The notes under the pieces were generated by a model. The model was not told the DNA's origin, made no database searches, and worked only from the letters and a program-made list of their open reading frames with translations. A stretch of 41,123 nucleotides of DNA from Chloroflexota bacterium. GTDB lineage: Bacteria > Chloroflexota > Limnocylindria > Limnocylindrales > Limnocylindraceae. Made by a program: the position numbers and the translations under genes. The stretch is from assembly GCA_026389555.1 (NCBI GenBank), contig JAPLHQ010000062.1, positions 1-41,123 on the forward strand, in the 5' to 3' direction. How positions within the stretch are numbered: position 1 is the stretch's first letter; the number at the start of each line of letters is the position of its first letter. This document shows positions 1-7,352 of the stretch, piece after piece.

Positions 1-9
1 ATCACGCTG

Positions 10-351
10 ATGAGTGGCGGCTTCACCGCAGCGGAGAGCACCGCAGCGAGTGGCACGCTGATCGATGCGCAGATCGTAGAGGTCTACGTCTTCTTGCTCG
101 CTGCGTTCACCGGATTCCAGATCATCACCAAGGTGCCGCCGCTCCTGCACACGCCACTGATGGCGGCCACCAACGCCATCTCCGCGATCAGCTTGGTGGC
201 GAGCATCGTCATTGCTGGATCTGAGCGACCGCTCTACATCAACATCATGGGGGCAATCGCCGTAGCCGCAGCTACCGTCAACGTGGTCGGCGGATTCGTT
301 ATTACCGACCGCATGCTGAAGATGTTCAAGAAGACGGAGGCGCCAAAGTGA
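10..351 (+). CDS. pntAB: NAD(P) transhydrogenase alpha subunit, membrane part (split type)
   Basis: This is the small membrane subunit of proton-translocating transhydrogenase, which moves hydride between NADH and NADP+ using the proton gradient. The 113-residue protein has about three hydrophobic helices (near residues 25-45, 52-70 and 76-100) and the family segment 'GFQIITKVPPLLHTPLMAATNAIS'. Its length fits the separate alpha-2 chain of three-subunit enzymes, so the NAD-binding alpha-1 gene is expected just upstream, outside the window. Its stop overlaps the GTG start of pntB by 4 nt (GTGA), which indicates coupled translation. The ATG at 10 is the first start visible; an earlier one cannot be excluded. 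Confidence 0.88.
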   Translation: MSGGFTAAESTAASGTLIDAQIVEVYVFLLAAFTGFQIITKVPPLLHTPLMAATNAISAISLVASIVIAGSERPLYINIMGAIAVAAATVNVVGGFVITDRMLKMFKKTEAPK

Positions 352-1775
352 ACCCGCAGATCGGCGCGCTCTTCGTTCAGGTTGCCTACATCGCCGCATC
401 GGCGGCGTTCATCCTTGGTCTGCGCGGACTAACCAAGCCAGACACCGCGCGTCGCGGCATGCAGCTCGCCGCGGCGGGCATGCTCCTCGCCATCATCGGC
501 ACGCTGCTGAACCACGAGATCATCACCTACGAGTTCATCATCATCGGACTTGTTGTTGGCTCAGCGATCGGCCTCCCAATGGGCCTACTCGTCCCAATGA
601 CCGCCATGCCGCAACGCATCGCCGTCAGCCACATGTTCGGCGCACTCGCCGTCACCCTCGTTGGCATCGCCGAGTTCCTGCACTACCGCGATCTCCCTGG
701 TGGACCGGGGGTGGTGAAGATGGTGGCGCTCGGCTTTGAAACGATCTTCGGTGCACTCACCATCACGGGATCCTTCATGGCGTTCGGGAAGCTGCAGGGG
801 ATCATTTCAGGGAAGCCGATCACCTTCCCGGGCCAGAAGATCATCAATGCGGCGATCTTTGTTGGCGCGATCGGACTCTGGATCTTCTTGATCGCCACGC
901 AGTCTGGCGGCCCTGGCGCAGGTGCCGATAACGGGGTCCTCCTCTTCGGGCTTATGACCCTCCTCGCCCTCGTGATCGGCGTCACACTCGTGCTGCCGAT
1001 CGGCGGCGCAGACATGCCGGTCGTGGTCTCCCTCCTCAACTCGTATGCGGGACTTGCGGCGAGCGCCACCGGCTTTGCGATCGGCAACAACATCCTCATC
1101 GTCGCAGGCGCGCTGGACGGCGCGAGCGGCTTCATCCTCTCGATCCTCATGTCAAAGGCGATGAATCGCAGCTTCGCCAACGTCCTCTTCGGCGCCTTTG
1201 GCGGCGAGAAGGCGGCCGCCTCCGTGAAGAGCGCCGAGGGTCTCACCACACGCAGCATCAGCGCCGAAGATGCCGCAATGCGGATCGGCTACGCGCGCAA
1301 CGTGATCGTCATTCCTGGATACGGTATGGCGGTTGCGCAGGCGCAACATGCGGTACGCGAGCTTGCTGAACTGATTGAGAAGCGCGGCGGTCGTGTGCGA
1401 TTCGCCATTCACCCGGTTGCTGGTCGCATGCCAGGACACATGAATGTGCTCTTAGCCGAAGCGAACGTTCCGTACGATCACCTCTTCGACCTTGAAGAGA
1501 TCAACGAAGAGTTCCGCTCCTGCGACGTTGCACTCGTCATTGGCGCGAATGACGTCACAAACCCCGCCGCAAAGAGCGACCCTGCCTCACCGATCTACGG
1601 CATGCCAATCCTCAACGTGCAGGATGCGGAGCAGGTGATCGTGGTGAAGCGCGGCATGGCCACCGGCTTCGCCGGCATTGAGAACGAGCTCTTCTACCTT
1701 GAGAAGACCTCCATGCTCTTCGGCGACGCGAAGGGTGTCCTCTCGCAGGTGGTCTCCGAGATCAAGGGGCTCTAG
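348..1775 (+). CDS. pntB: NAD(P) transhydrogenase beta subunit
   Basis: This is the beta subunit, 475 residues and full length for the family. It has a long N-terminal membrane domain (about eight or nine helices, residues 1-270) and a C-terminal NADP(H)-binding domain. Diagnostic motifs in the latter are 'VIPGYGMAVAQAQHAV' (dinucleotide fold, near residue 325), 'HPVAGRMPGHMNVLLAEANVPYD' and 'GANDVTNPAA'. It starts with GTG inside the end of the alpha-2 gene. Its TAG stop shares one base with the next GTG start, so the operon continues downstream. The enzyme sits in the cytoplasmic membrane and probably supplies NADPH. Confidence 0.96.
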   Translation: MNPQIGALFVQVAYIAASAAFILGLRGLTKPDTARRGMQLAAAGMLLAIIGTLLNHEIITYEFIIIGLVVGSAIGLPMGLLVPMTAMPQRIAVSHMFGALAVTLVGIAEFLHYRDLPGGPGVVKMVALGFETIFGALTITGSFMAFGKLQGIISGKPITFPGQKIINAAIFVGAIGLWIFLIATQSGGPGAGADNGVLLFGLMTLLALVIGVTLVLPIGGADMPVVVSLLNSYAGLAASATGFAIGNNILIVAGALDGASGFILSILMSKAMNRSFANVLFGAFGGEKAAASVKSAEGLTTRSISAEDAAMRIGYARNVIVIPGYGMAVAQAQHAVRELAELIEKRGGRVRFAIHPVAGRMPGHMNVLLAEANVPYDHLFDLEEINEEFRSCDVALVIGANDVTNPAAKSDPASPIYGMPILNVQDAEQVIVVKRGMATGFAGIENELFYLEKTSMLFGDAKGVLSQVVSEIKGL

Positions 1776-2464
1776 TGAACCCTGTCGCACGGGTGGTCTC
1801 CACCGTTGCGCTCGCAGCAACCGCCTTCTTCACGCTTACCGCCTTCCAAACACTCCCAGCAGATGCACAACTCGCCATTCACTGGAACGTTGACGGCATC
1901 GCTGACGGCTTTGCCGGACGCGAGGCGCTCCTCCTCCTCCCAGCCATCTTTGGTCTCACGGCACTGTTGACTGCGCTCGCGATCCGCTTTGATCCGAAGC
2001 GCGACAACATCGTGCGCAGCGCCGAAGCGCTCGGCTACGTTGCGATGGGGCTCGTCCTGCTCTTTGCTGTCACGCAGTCGGCGATCATTAACTCAGGCTA
2101 CGGCGAAGCGGCGCGACTCGATCACGCCGTACCCGTTGTTCTCGGTGCACTCTTCGTGTTGCTCGGGTACGCGGCGCCGCAGATCAAACAGAACTACACG
2201 ATTGGCGTGCGCCTTCCGTGGACGCTGGAGAGCGTTGGAGCGTGGGATGCGGCGCACATCACCGTTGGACGCGCGTGGATCGTGACCGGCACAGTGACGG
2301 CGCTACTCGGCCTGATTCCTACAGAAATCGTTGATCTTGGTGCTGCGCCACTCCTCGTCTTCTTCTCCGGCCTTGCCGCCTCACTTGTTGCAACCACGTA
2401 CGTTGCTTACAGCACCTTCAGCGCAGGGAAGCGACCAGGGAAGCGACCGCGGCGGAAGCGGTGA
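1775..2464 (+). CDS. SdpI/DUF1648-family membrane protein
   Basis: A 229-residue integral membrane protein with about six hydrophobic segments. The N-terminal region has the DUF1648 signature ('LAIHWNVDGIADGFAGR', residues about 33-49). The middle has the SdpI signature ('LLGYAAPQIKQNYTIGVRLPWTLES'), matching the usual G-x-x-x-P-x-I-x-x-N-Y-x-I-G-I-R-x-P-W-T-L. Bacillus SdpI is an immunity protein and signal transducer for the SdpC toxin. No SdpC-like toxin or SdpR repressor is visible here, so an immunity role is not supported and the function is open. The tail is very basic (KRPGKRPRRKR). It starts with GTG overlapping the pntB stop by 1 nt and overlaps the next gene by 4 nt. Confidence 0.8.
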   Translation: MNPVARVVSTVALAATAFFTLTAFQTLPADAQLAIHWNVDGIADGFAGREALLLLPAIFGLTALLTALAIRFDPKRDNIVRSAEALGYVAMGLVLLFAVTQSAIINSGYGEAARLDHAVPVVLGALFVLLGYAAPQIKQNYTIGVRLPWTLESVGAWDAAHITVGRAWIVTGTVTALLGLIPTEIVDLGAAPLLVFFSGLAASLVATTYVAYSTFSAGKRPGKRPRRKR

Positions 2465-3255
2465 TCGGCGCGTCAGAGCTCGCCGCTGCACAGGGCGCCT
2501 ACACCTTTATGGCCGGCGCCCTCATCACGCTCGTTGTGGGTGGCGTCATCATCGCGCGTAGGCTCGGCGGCGGACTCGCACCGTGGGCGTGGGGCGGAGT
2601 CGCATTCGTCTTGAGTCAGGCGGCGCGCCTTCCAGCACTCACGCTGATCAGCGCGCTGGTCATTGGAAGTGCAGCGCCAGAGAGTGGCAGCGCCACATGG
2701 GTGCTCTCCGTGGTTGTTGCTTCACTCACCGCTGGCATCTTTGAAGAGGGGAGTCGCGCACTAATCCTCTCGACCGCCGCAAAGCGCGTGCGCAGCGAAG
2801 GTTCAGGGATCGCCTTTGGACTCGGCCACGCTGGGATTGAGGCGCTGATCTTCACCCTGCTGCCGTCACTCGCGGCGATCGCGCTACTCAGCGGCGCCGC
2901 AGACGGGAGCATCTACGCGAACCTGCCGGCCGACTCCAGCGAGTCGCTCAACACCGCCGTCACCTTCCTCTCCGGACAGAGTTTCGCCGTCGCCACCCTC
3001 TCCATCACGGAGCGCATCTTCGCCACGGTGCTGCACATCACGCTGACGCTCTTCGTCCTTCGCGCCGTGCAGCAGGGGGGCGGAAGGCGCGAACTTGCGC
3101 GGCGACTCGTCCTGCCGATCGCCCTCCACACGGTTGCCAACCTCAGCACCGTGCTCCTCCTCCCGGTCATCGGGATCCTTGGTGCCGAGGCCCTCTTCGC
3201 CGCCGTGACGCTCGGCGTGGTCGCCTATTACCGCCGCACCCGCCCTAGGGAGTAG
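2461..3255 (+). CDS. YhfC-family putative intramembrane protease
   Basis: A 264-residue polytopic membrane protein with about seven hydrophobic segments. The stretch 'GIFEEGSRALILSTAAKRV...GIAFGLGHAGIEALIF' carries the E-E-x-x-R and G-x-G-H-x-G-x-E-A motifs typical of YhfC, a relative of glutamic-type (Abi/CPBP-like) intramembrane proteases. The paired glutamates and the histidine are the likely catalytic residues by family analogy. It starts with GTG inside the previous stop (GTGA overlap), so it is probably translated with the pnt operon. Its substrate is unknown. Confidence 0.75.
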   Translation: MIGASELAAAQGAYTFMAGALITLVVGGVIIARRLGGGLAPWAWGGVAFVLSQAARLPALTLISALVIGSAAPESGSATWVLSVVVASLTAGIFEEGSRALILSTAAKRVRSEGSGIAFGLGHAGIEALIFTLLPSLAAIALLSGAADGSIYANLPADSSESLNTAVTFLSGQSFAVATLSITERIFATVLHITLTLFVLRAVQQGGGRRELARRLVLPIALHTVANLSTVLLLPVIGILGAEALFAAVTLGVVAYYRRTRPRE

Positions 3256-3276
3256 CCCTACGGAGTAGCCCTACGG
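3251..3276. repeat. Tandem 13-bp repeat (2 copies) across convergent stops
   Basis: AGTAGCCCTACGG occurs twice head to tail with no spacer. The first copy carries the stop of the YhfC gene and the second carries the stop of the VanY gene on the other strand. It looks like a small local duplication. Confidence 0.7.
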
Positions 3277-3283
3277 CGTAGGG
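3269..3283. terminator. Possible hairpin between convergent genes
   Basis: CCCTAC-ggc-GTAGGG forms a perfect 6-bp stem with a 3-nt loop between two convergent genes. There is no T tract, so termination is only suggested by position. Confidence 0.3.
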
Positions 3284-4299
3284 GTTGGCGTCGGCTCTGG
3301 GCTTGGGCTCACCACCGGTTCGCAGGCATCGCCGATTCCGTTCGCATCGCTATCGAGCTGATCAGGATTGAAGACGTCAGGACAGTTGTCCACCTCGTCC
3401 AACACTCCGTCGCCATCTGCGTCGCCATCAACCGGGTAGCCCTCTGGAACCTGCAGCGCACCGCAGTTCTCGCCGATCACGCGCTCGCCGCCGTATTGCC
3501 TATTCCAGAGGAAGATGCGCGGCACCTGCTCGCTGCAGACGATCTCATACGCAAGGTTGAGCCCCACGTAGCGCCAGTGCCACGGCTCACTCCCGTAACA
3601 GCTCAGCGCCACGCGCTTCGCTCCAGCTGGGTACGAACGGACGAATCCAAACTTGTACGCGTTCTCCGTGAGCCAGATTGCAGTGGGCGACGTAGCAAAT
3701 GAGGCGCTCCCCCACGGCGCACCAGCACCAAGGGTCCCAAGATCTACCGCCGTCCCAAGTTGGTGTTCTGAGTGTCCAGGAATCGCACTGTACTTTCTCG
3801 CGAGCTGCAGTCCAGACTGCGCCACCCAGTAGGCAAACGTTGTCTTCTGCGTCTGGTAGGAGCGATATGCGGAGATGATGCGCAGCTGAACCTCCGCCTC
3901 ACGCGCAGCAAGGAACATGCTGCGTAGCGCTGTCGCAGCGCTACGACGCAGCAGGAAGACGCCCTTCGTTGGTGAGGCAACCGCCTGCGTCGTGATCCAG
4001 GTCAGCGTTGTCGGAACATAGTTGGACGGGAGTCGGTGCATCGGATCGAGTACCGATGTTGCCCACTGCTTGCGCAGCCGTTCCTTGGTGAGCTGCTCGC
4101 CATCAATGGAAACTGTCGTTGCGTTGAAGGTCACCTTGCGCGCCAAGAGGGTTGCGCAGCTTGGGATCTCTGGGATCGCGTTGTCGGCCGCCGCAACAGG
4201 GAGAGGCGAGGCGCCGCTCACAGCAAGACCCCCAGCAGCAAGGAGCAGGGCGAGCGCAAGTGAGCGGAGACGAGTCTGCAGGGGCAGCGTCTGATTCAT
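3271..4299 (-). CDS. VanY-type D,D-carboxypeptidase with calcium-repeat tail
   Basis: A secreted peptidase that trims D-Ala-D-Ala from peptidoglycan stems. The peptidase M15B/VanY domain spans about residues 110-260. Zinc ligands and catalytic residues by family analogy are H179 and D186 ('SEHQLGTAVDL') and E238/H241 ('EPWHWRY'). After it comes a thrombospondin type 3-like segment ('DGDADGDGVLDEVDNCPD', residues 291-327) and a Pro-Thr tail (PSPEPTPTPTP), perhaps a wall-spanning stalk. I chose the ATG at 4299 rather than the 410-aa ORF start. It gives a clean signal peptide (LRSLALALLLAAGGLAVSGASPLPVAAA) and avoids overlap with terC. It also has CAAACT 6 nt upstream, the leaderless promoter pattern seen across this window. 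Confidence 0.87.
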   Translation of the reverse strand: MNQTLPLQTRLRSLALALLLAAGGLAVSGASPLPVAAADNAIPEIPSCATLLARKVTFNATTVSIDGEQLTKERLRKQWATSVLDPMHRLPSNYVPTTLTWITTQAVASPTKGVFLLRRSAATALRSMFLAAREAEVQLRIISAYRSYQTQKTTFAYWVAQSGLQLARKYSAIPGHSEHQLGTAVDLGTLGAGAPWGSASFATSPTAIWLTENAYKFGFVRSYPAGAKRVALSCYGSEPWHWRYVGLNLAYEIVCSEQVPRIFLWNRQYGGERVIGENCGALQVPEGYPVDGDADGDGVLDEVDNCPDVFNPDQLDSDANGIGDACEPVVSPSPEPTPTPTP

Positions 4300-4305
4300 G
4301 GGGTG

Positions 4306-4311
4306 AGTTTG
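4306..4311 (-). promoter_or_regulatory. Leaderless -10 element of the VanY gene
   Basis: CAAACT on the minus strand ends exactly 6 nt before the ATG at 4299. It matches the (T/C)ANNNT-N6-ATG arrangement seen at many starts here. No convincing -35 box is seen. Confidence 0.45.
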
Positions 4312-4355
4312 GCGCATCGGATCAGGCGGCGAGACGCTAACCGTAACGTCGAGCG

Positions 4356-5303
4356 TTACGAACGCTTTGCGTGTCGGCGTGAGTGCAAGAGCGAGGCGAC
4401 GATGGAGATGGTCAGGATGGAGATCACGATGACAAGGCTCACGAGCGGTGGAACCTTCCAGTCGTGATTGATCGCTGGAAGGATCATCTTGACGCCGATC
4501 CACATCAAGACAAACGCCAAGCCTGAGCCAAGGTAGTGGAACTGATCTCGCGCGTTTGCCAGTAAGAAGTACATGTTTCGAAGACCGAGGATCGCAAACG
4601 CGTTTGAGGTGAAGACGATGAATGGATCAAGCGTGATGCCGAAGATGGCGGGGATGCTGTCCACCGCAAAGATGAGGTCAATGATGCCGATGACGACAAT
4701 GGTGAGAAAGATTGGCGTGAACTTCTTGACACCGTTGACGGTGACACGGAAGCGCTCCTCGTTGTAGTCCTCAGTGACGTGGATGAAGCGCTTGGCAAAC
4801 TTCACCGCCGAAGGCTCCCCTTCACCCGCATGGCCCCCAGATCGCAACATGGCGACACCGGTCCAGAGCAGGAAGGCGCCAAAGACCCAGATGATCCATT
4901 CGAACTGCGCGATCAGCGATGCGCCGATCAAGATCATGATGCCGCGGAGTACGAGCGCAATCATGATCCCCCACATCAGTGCGAGCTGTTGCAGCTTCTT
5001 CGGAGTCTTTAGTGAGGCGAAGATGATGGTGAAGACGAAGATGTTGTCTACCGAGAGCGACTTCTCTACGAGATAGCCAACGAAGTACTCGGTGGTCTTG
5101 GTCCCGTTGCCCCAATAGAGCTGCATGCCGATGCCGAAGAGGATGGCGAGGACAATCCAGACGAGTGTCCAGGCGGCCGCCTCCTTGACCGGGACCACAT
5201 GTGTCCCCTTGCGGCGAAGGAGGCCAAAGTCAATGGCGAGGGCGCCAATGATGAAGATGCCGAAGCCGAGACCAACTGGAGTGAAGAGTTCGTTCCCGCC
5301 CAC
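4356..5303 (-). CDS. TerC/Alx-family membrane protein
   Basis: A 315-residue TerC family protein, related to E. coli Alx and to tellurium resistance TerC. Members are now linked to manganese export or metal loading of secreted proteins. It has about eight or nine hydrophobic segments and the hallmark stretches 'VEKSLSVDNIFVFTIIF' (residues about 80-96) and 'IIDLIFAVDSIPAIFGIT' (about 205-222), whose acidic residues are conserved. The GTG start at 5303 is well supported by an AGGAGGGG Shine-Dalgarno about 6 nt upstream. It lies 77 nt downstream of tRNA-Thr on the same strand. No room exists for a yybP-ykoY riboswitch. Confidence 0.92.
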   Translation of the reverse strand: MGGNELFTPVGLGFGIFIIGALAIDFGLLRRKGTHVVPVKEAAAWTLVWIVLAILFGIGMQLYWGNGTKTTEYFVGYLVEKSLSVDNIFVFTIIFASLKTPKKLQQLALMWGIMIALVLRGIMILIGASLIAQFEWIIWVFGAFLLWTGVAMLRSGGHAGEGEPSAVKFAKRFIHVTEDYNEERFRVTVNGVKKFTPIFLTIVVIGIIDLIFAVDSIPAIFGITLDPFIVFTSNAFAILGLRNMYFLLANARDQFHYLGSGLAFVLMWIGVKMILPAINHDWKVPPLVSLVIVISILTISIVASLLHSRRHAKRS

Positions 5304-5380
5304 GCGCCCCTCCTACTTCAACGGCAATACGCCCGTCCTTAGATGGTAGCGGAGGGGGCGTACGGGGGCTGAAGGGAGGC

Positions 5381-5455
5381 TGGAGCCGATGGTGAGGATT
5401 GAACTCACGACCTGCTGTTTACGAAACAGCTGCTCTACCACTGAGCTACATCGGC
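5381..5455 (-). tRNA. tRNA-Thr (anticodon CGT)
   Basis: On the minus strand the sequence folds as a standard cloverleaf. The acceptor is GCCGATG/CATCGGC, the D stem GCTC/GAGC, the anticodon stem GCTGT/ACAGC with loop TTCGTAA, and the T arm GTGAG-TTCAATC-CTCAC. CGT at positions 34-36 reads the threonine codon ACG. The discriminator base is U and the CCA end is encoded. The gene is 75 nt including CCA. Confidence 0.96.
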
Positions 5456-5466
5456 GCCGGAGGGGG

Positions 5467-5472
5467 ATTGTA
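5467..5472 (-). promoter_or_regulatory. -10 element of tRNA-Thr
   Basis: TACAAT (5 of 6 to TATAAT) on the minus strand lies 11 nt upstream of the tRNA 5' end, suitable spacing for a tRNA promoter. The -35 box is not clear. Confidence 0.5.
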
Positions 5473-5505
5473 GCGGAGCGCCGTGTGGCAATGCCGAATC
5501 CACCA

Positions 5506-5548
5506 GGTGTTGTATTCCTACAACACCCGTGCTATTGTACTAATACAA
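5506..5548. promoter_or_regulatory. Two tandem operator palindromes (TTGTA-N4-TACAA)
   Basis: Site 1 (5506-5527) is a perfect 9-bp inverted repeat, GGTGTTGTA-ttcc-TACAACACC. Site 2 (5535-5548) is TTGTA-ctaa-TACAA with the same core and the same 4-nt spacer. The centres are 25 bp apart, roughly two and a half helical turns. They lie just upstream of the membrane-protein/Xre gene pair and probably overlap its promoter. The Xre protein encoded at 6335 is the natural candidate to bind them (inference). Confidence 0.72.
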
Positions 5549-5582
5549 CAGCCCGCCGGGCTGGGTAGTGCAGGAGAGCATC

Positions 5583-6338
5583 ATGGTTGAGCAGTGGGTT
5601 CCGTTCGCAGTCGTATCGTTCATTGTGCTGTTGAGCTTCCTCACCAATGTGGCGTTCGGATCAAAGGTCGCCGATTGGACTAACAGCGCTCCCGTTGAGA
5701 TCAACAGCCCGTGGAAGCGACCACGCCTTCTTGCCGGCAAGAGCCTCGTGGCGCTCTGGTTCGTCACCGCGCTGCTCTACATCGCGACGCTGCCCGGAGC
5801 AATCGTCGTTGACGGAGTCGTGCTTCAGATCTCGTCGCTTCCGGCACTCCTCCTCTTAGCAGGACTGACGGTCGCGGTGATCACATATAAGCGTTCACTT
5901 GCACAACAGCCAAACGGCGCGCTCGATGAGCGCGAGCGTGGTATTCGCGACACCCTCTATCTCACGTCATATCGGATCGCAGTCAGCATCATTGCTGGGG
6001 TCTTCCTTGCAGGGTTCATGGCGAAGTTCATTGCCGAGCTCGAAGTCAACCTGGATCAAATCCCAACCGATACCGCCCTTGGGATCGCGATCACAGCCGC
6101 CATGTTCCTCTGGGTGTTGCCGAGCCTGGTGCACGCATGGACCGATCCCATCCCTGACGAGGTGAGTGATGAAGTTCGCGATGGCTGGAAGACGGCGAAG
6201 CGAGAGATCAAGAGGGAGATCGCCGAGATCCGTAAGGATCTGCCTAAGAGCGAGAAGGTCGCACTGGCCGAGCTGCGCAAGGCAGATCGCAAGCTAGGCC
6301 GAACCCGCACCAAAAAGAAGACGGGGAAGCGTTCATGA
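5583..6338 (+). CDS. Membrane protein paired with Xre regulator, function unknown
   Basis: I do not recognise the family with confidence. The 251-residue protein has about five hydrophobic segments (near residues 5-23, 47-70, 73-95, 125-147 and 155-182). It ends in a highly charged tail of about 65 residues ('KREIKREIAEIRKDL', ending KKKTGKRS) that is probably helical and cytoplasmic. Membrane proteins of about this size are commonly encoded next to small YozG-like Xre regulators, as here. The track starts at GTG 5568, but ATG 5583 has an AGGAG Shine-Dalgarno 6 nt upstream and is preferred. Its stop overlaps the regulator start by 4 nt (ATGA). Confidence 0.75.
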   Translation: MVEQWVPFAVVSFIVLLSFLTNVAFGSKVADWTNSAPVEINSPWKRPRLLAGKSLVALWFVTALLYIATLPGAIVVDGVVLQISSLPALLLLAGLTVAVITYKRSLAQQPNGALDERERGIRDTLYLTSYRIAVSIIAGVFLAGFMAKFIAELEVNLDQIPTDTALGIAITAAMFLWVLPSLVHAWTDPIPDEVSDEVRDGWKTAKREIKREIAEIRKDLPKSEKVALAELRKADRKLGRTRTKKKTGKRS

Positions 6339-6583
6339 CCGGCCGAAAGTCGAGCGAGGATGCGCCGATCCCTAACCGCATCGCCGAGTTGCGGGAGAAG
6401 GCCAAATTGAGCCGCGTGGAGCTCGCTGAGCGCGTTGGGGTGAACTCGCAAACAATTGGCTATCTGGAGCGGGGCGAGTACAACCCCTCGCTTGCTCTCG
6501 CATTCCGATTCTCTGAGCTCTTTGGTCTACCCGTCGAGAAGATCTTCGTACGGAAACAGAAGAAGCGAGGGAGTAGCGCATAA
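6335..6583 (+). CDS. Xre-family HTH regulator (YozG-like)
   Basis: An 82-residue DNA-binding protein that is almost only a helix-turn-helix. The pattern is 'RIAELREKAKLSRVELAERVGVNSQTIGYLERGEYNPSLALAFRFSELFGLPVEKIF' (residues about 13-70), a textbook Xre/Cro fold with recognition helix near 'NSQTIGYLERG'. The last 12 residues are basic. It is translationally coupled (ATGA) to the membrane protein before it. Two matching palindromes precede the pair, so autoregulation is likely. The membrane protein may modulate the regulator, but that is inference. Confidence 0.9.
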   Translation: MTGRKSSEDAPIPNRIAELREKAKLSRVELAERVGVNSQTIGYLERGEYNPSLALAFRFSELFGLPVEKIFVRKQKKRGSSA

Positions 6584-6633
6584 AGGAGCACGCACAAGAA
6601 CTCCACGGTGAGCCAAAGGCCTTAAAGGTAAAG

Positions 6634-6639
6634 TAGAAT
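6634..6639 (+). promoter_or_regulatory. Leaderless -10 element
   Basis: TAGAAT ends 6 nt before ATG 6646, so transcription would begin at or next to the start codon. No Shine-Dalgarno is present. Confidence 0.55.
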
Positions 6640-6645
6640 GCACTC

Positions 6646-7263
6646 ATGAGTGACAAGAGAGTTGCTGGGTTAAATCCGCGCGTTGCCCGTGTGGCAGTAT
6701 TGACCGCTGCCGCGTTGGCTGGAGTGATCTTTTATGGGGCATTTGTGGGGCCTCAGAAGACACTTGCCTTTAGTCCAGTCCCTACGGCTGTCACGTCGTC
6801 ACAACTTGCGGCGGCAGACGCTGCATGTAGAGCTCCAGTTGAAGGCTATCCTGACTACCCCGTACCATTTGCTGGGAGCACATTGATTAACCTTGAACTC
6901 TTTGGTAACGGTGGCGTTGCAATCTATTCAAATGGCGTGACTACGGGTGCTTGCATGGTACTTATTGACGGCGAGACCGCAGTCGCAGGAATTCGGGCGG
7001 ATCAAGTCTCATCCAAAGAATTCATAAACACGGGCGGAAGCACAGAATTTGCTGGCCAGAGGGTCAGCATGCTTACTGGCGTGACTCCGGCTGGCGCAGT
7101 TCGCGTTGATGTTGAAGGGATTGATGGAGCCTATGCTACTGTGGTGGACGGGCTCTATGGGCTGTGGCTGCCACAGGAAGTATTCGGTCAAAACCTCGAG
7201 CTCGTGCTCGTGGCGCGAGACGAAAGCGGAAACGAGTTGAAGCGACAGGCAATTTCCTTGTAG
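6646..7263 (+). CDS. Hypothetical membrane-anchored extracellular protein
   Basis: Not recognised. The 205-residue protein has a basic N-terminus and one hydrophobic helix (residues about 15-35), either a signal anchor or an uncleaved signal. An extracytoplasmic domain follows, rich in Gly, Val and Thr and probably beta. It holds two cysteines (in 'DAACRAP' and 'TGACMVL') that could form a disulfide. Repeated phrases such as 'GDGETAVAG', 'RVDVEGIDGAY' and 'ELVLVARDESGNEL' suggest an immunoglobulin-like beta sandwich. Codon use is visibly more AT-rich than in its neighbours, so it may have been acquired. The ATG is supported by a -10 element 6 nt upstream. Confidence 0.7.
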   Translation: MSDKRVAGLNPRVARVAVLTAAALAGVIFYGAFVGPQKTLAFSPVPTAVTSSQLAAADAACRAPVEGYPDYPVPFAGSTLINLELFGNGGVAIYSNGVTTGACMVLIDGETAVAGIRADQVSSKEFINTGGSTEFAGQRVSMLTGVTPAGAVRVDVEGIDGAYATVVDGLYGLWLPQEVFGQNLELVLVARDESGNELKRQAISL

Positions 7264-7352
7264 GCAGAACCGAACCGATTGCGCACGGTAGAGAAACCTG
7301 AGCGGCTGCCACTGCGGTAAAGCGAGCGCCAATGCGCAGAAAGCGAGGGGCT

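Noticed and set aside
683-1258. 191-aa minus-strand ORF inside pntB (and similar long antisense ORFs such as 24588-25100 and 37703-38128)
   Set aside because: They are Arg/Ser/Pro-rich shadows of strongly conserved genes on the other strand, with no family motif.
2390-2460. Repeat GGGAAGCGACCA/GGGAAGCGACCG as a possible mobile-element footprint
   Set aside because: It is just the codons of the basic GKRPGKRP tail of the SdpI-family protein.
5304-5380. Possible yybP-ykoY manganese riboswitch before terC
   Set aside because: Only 77 nt separate tRNA-Thr from the terC start and no matching helices or conserved loops are seen.
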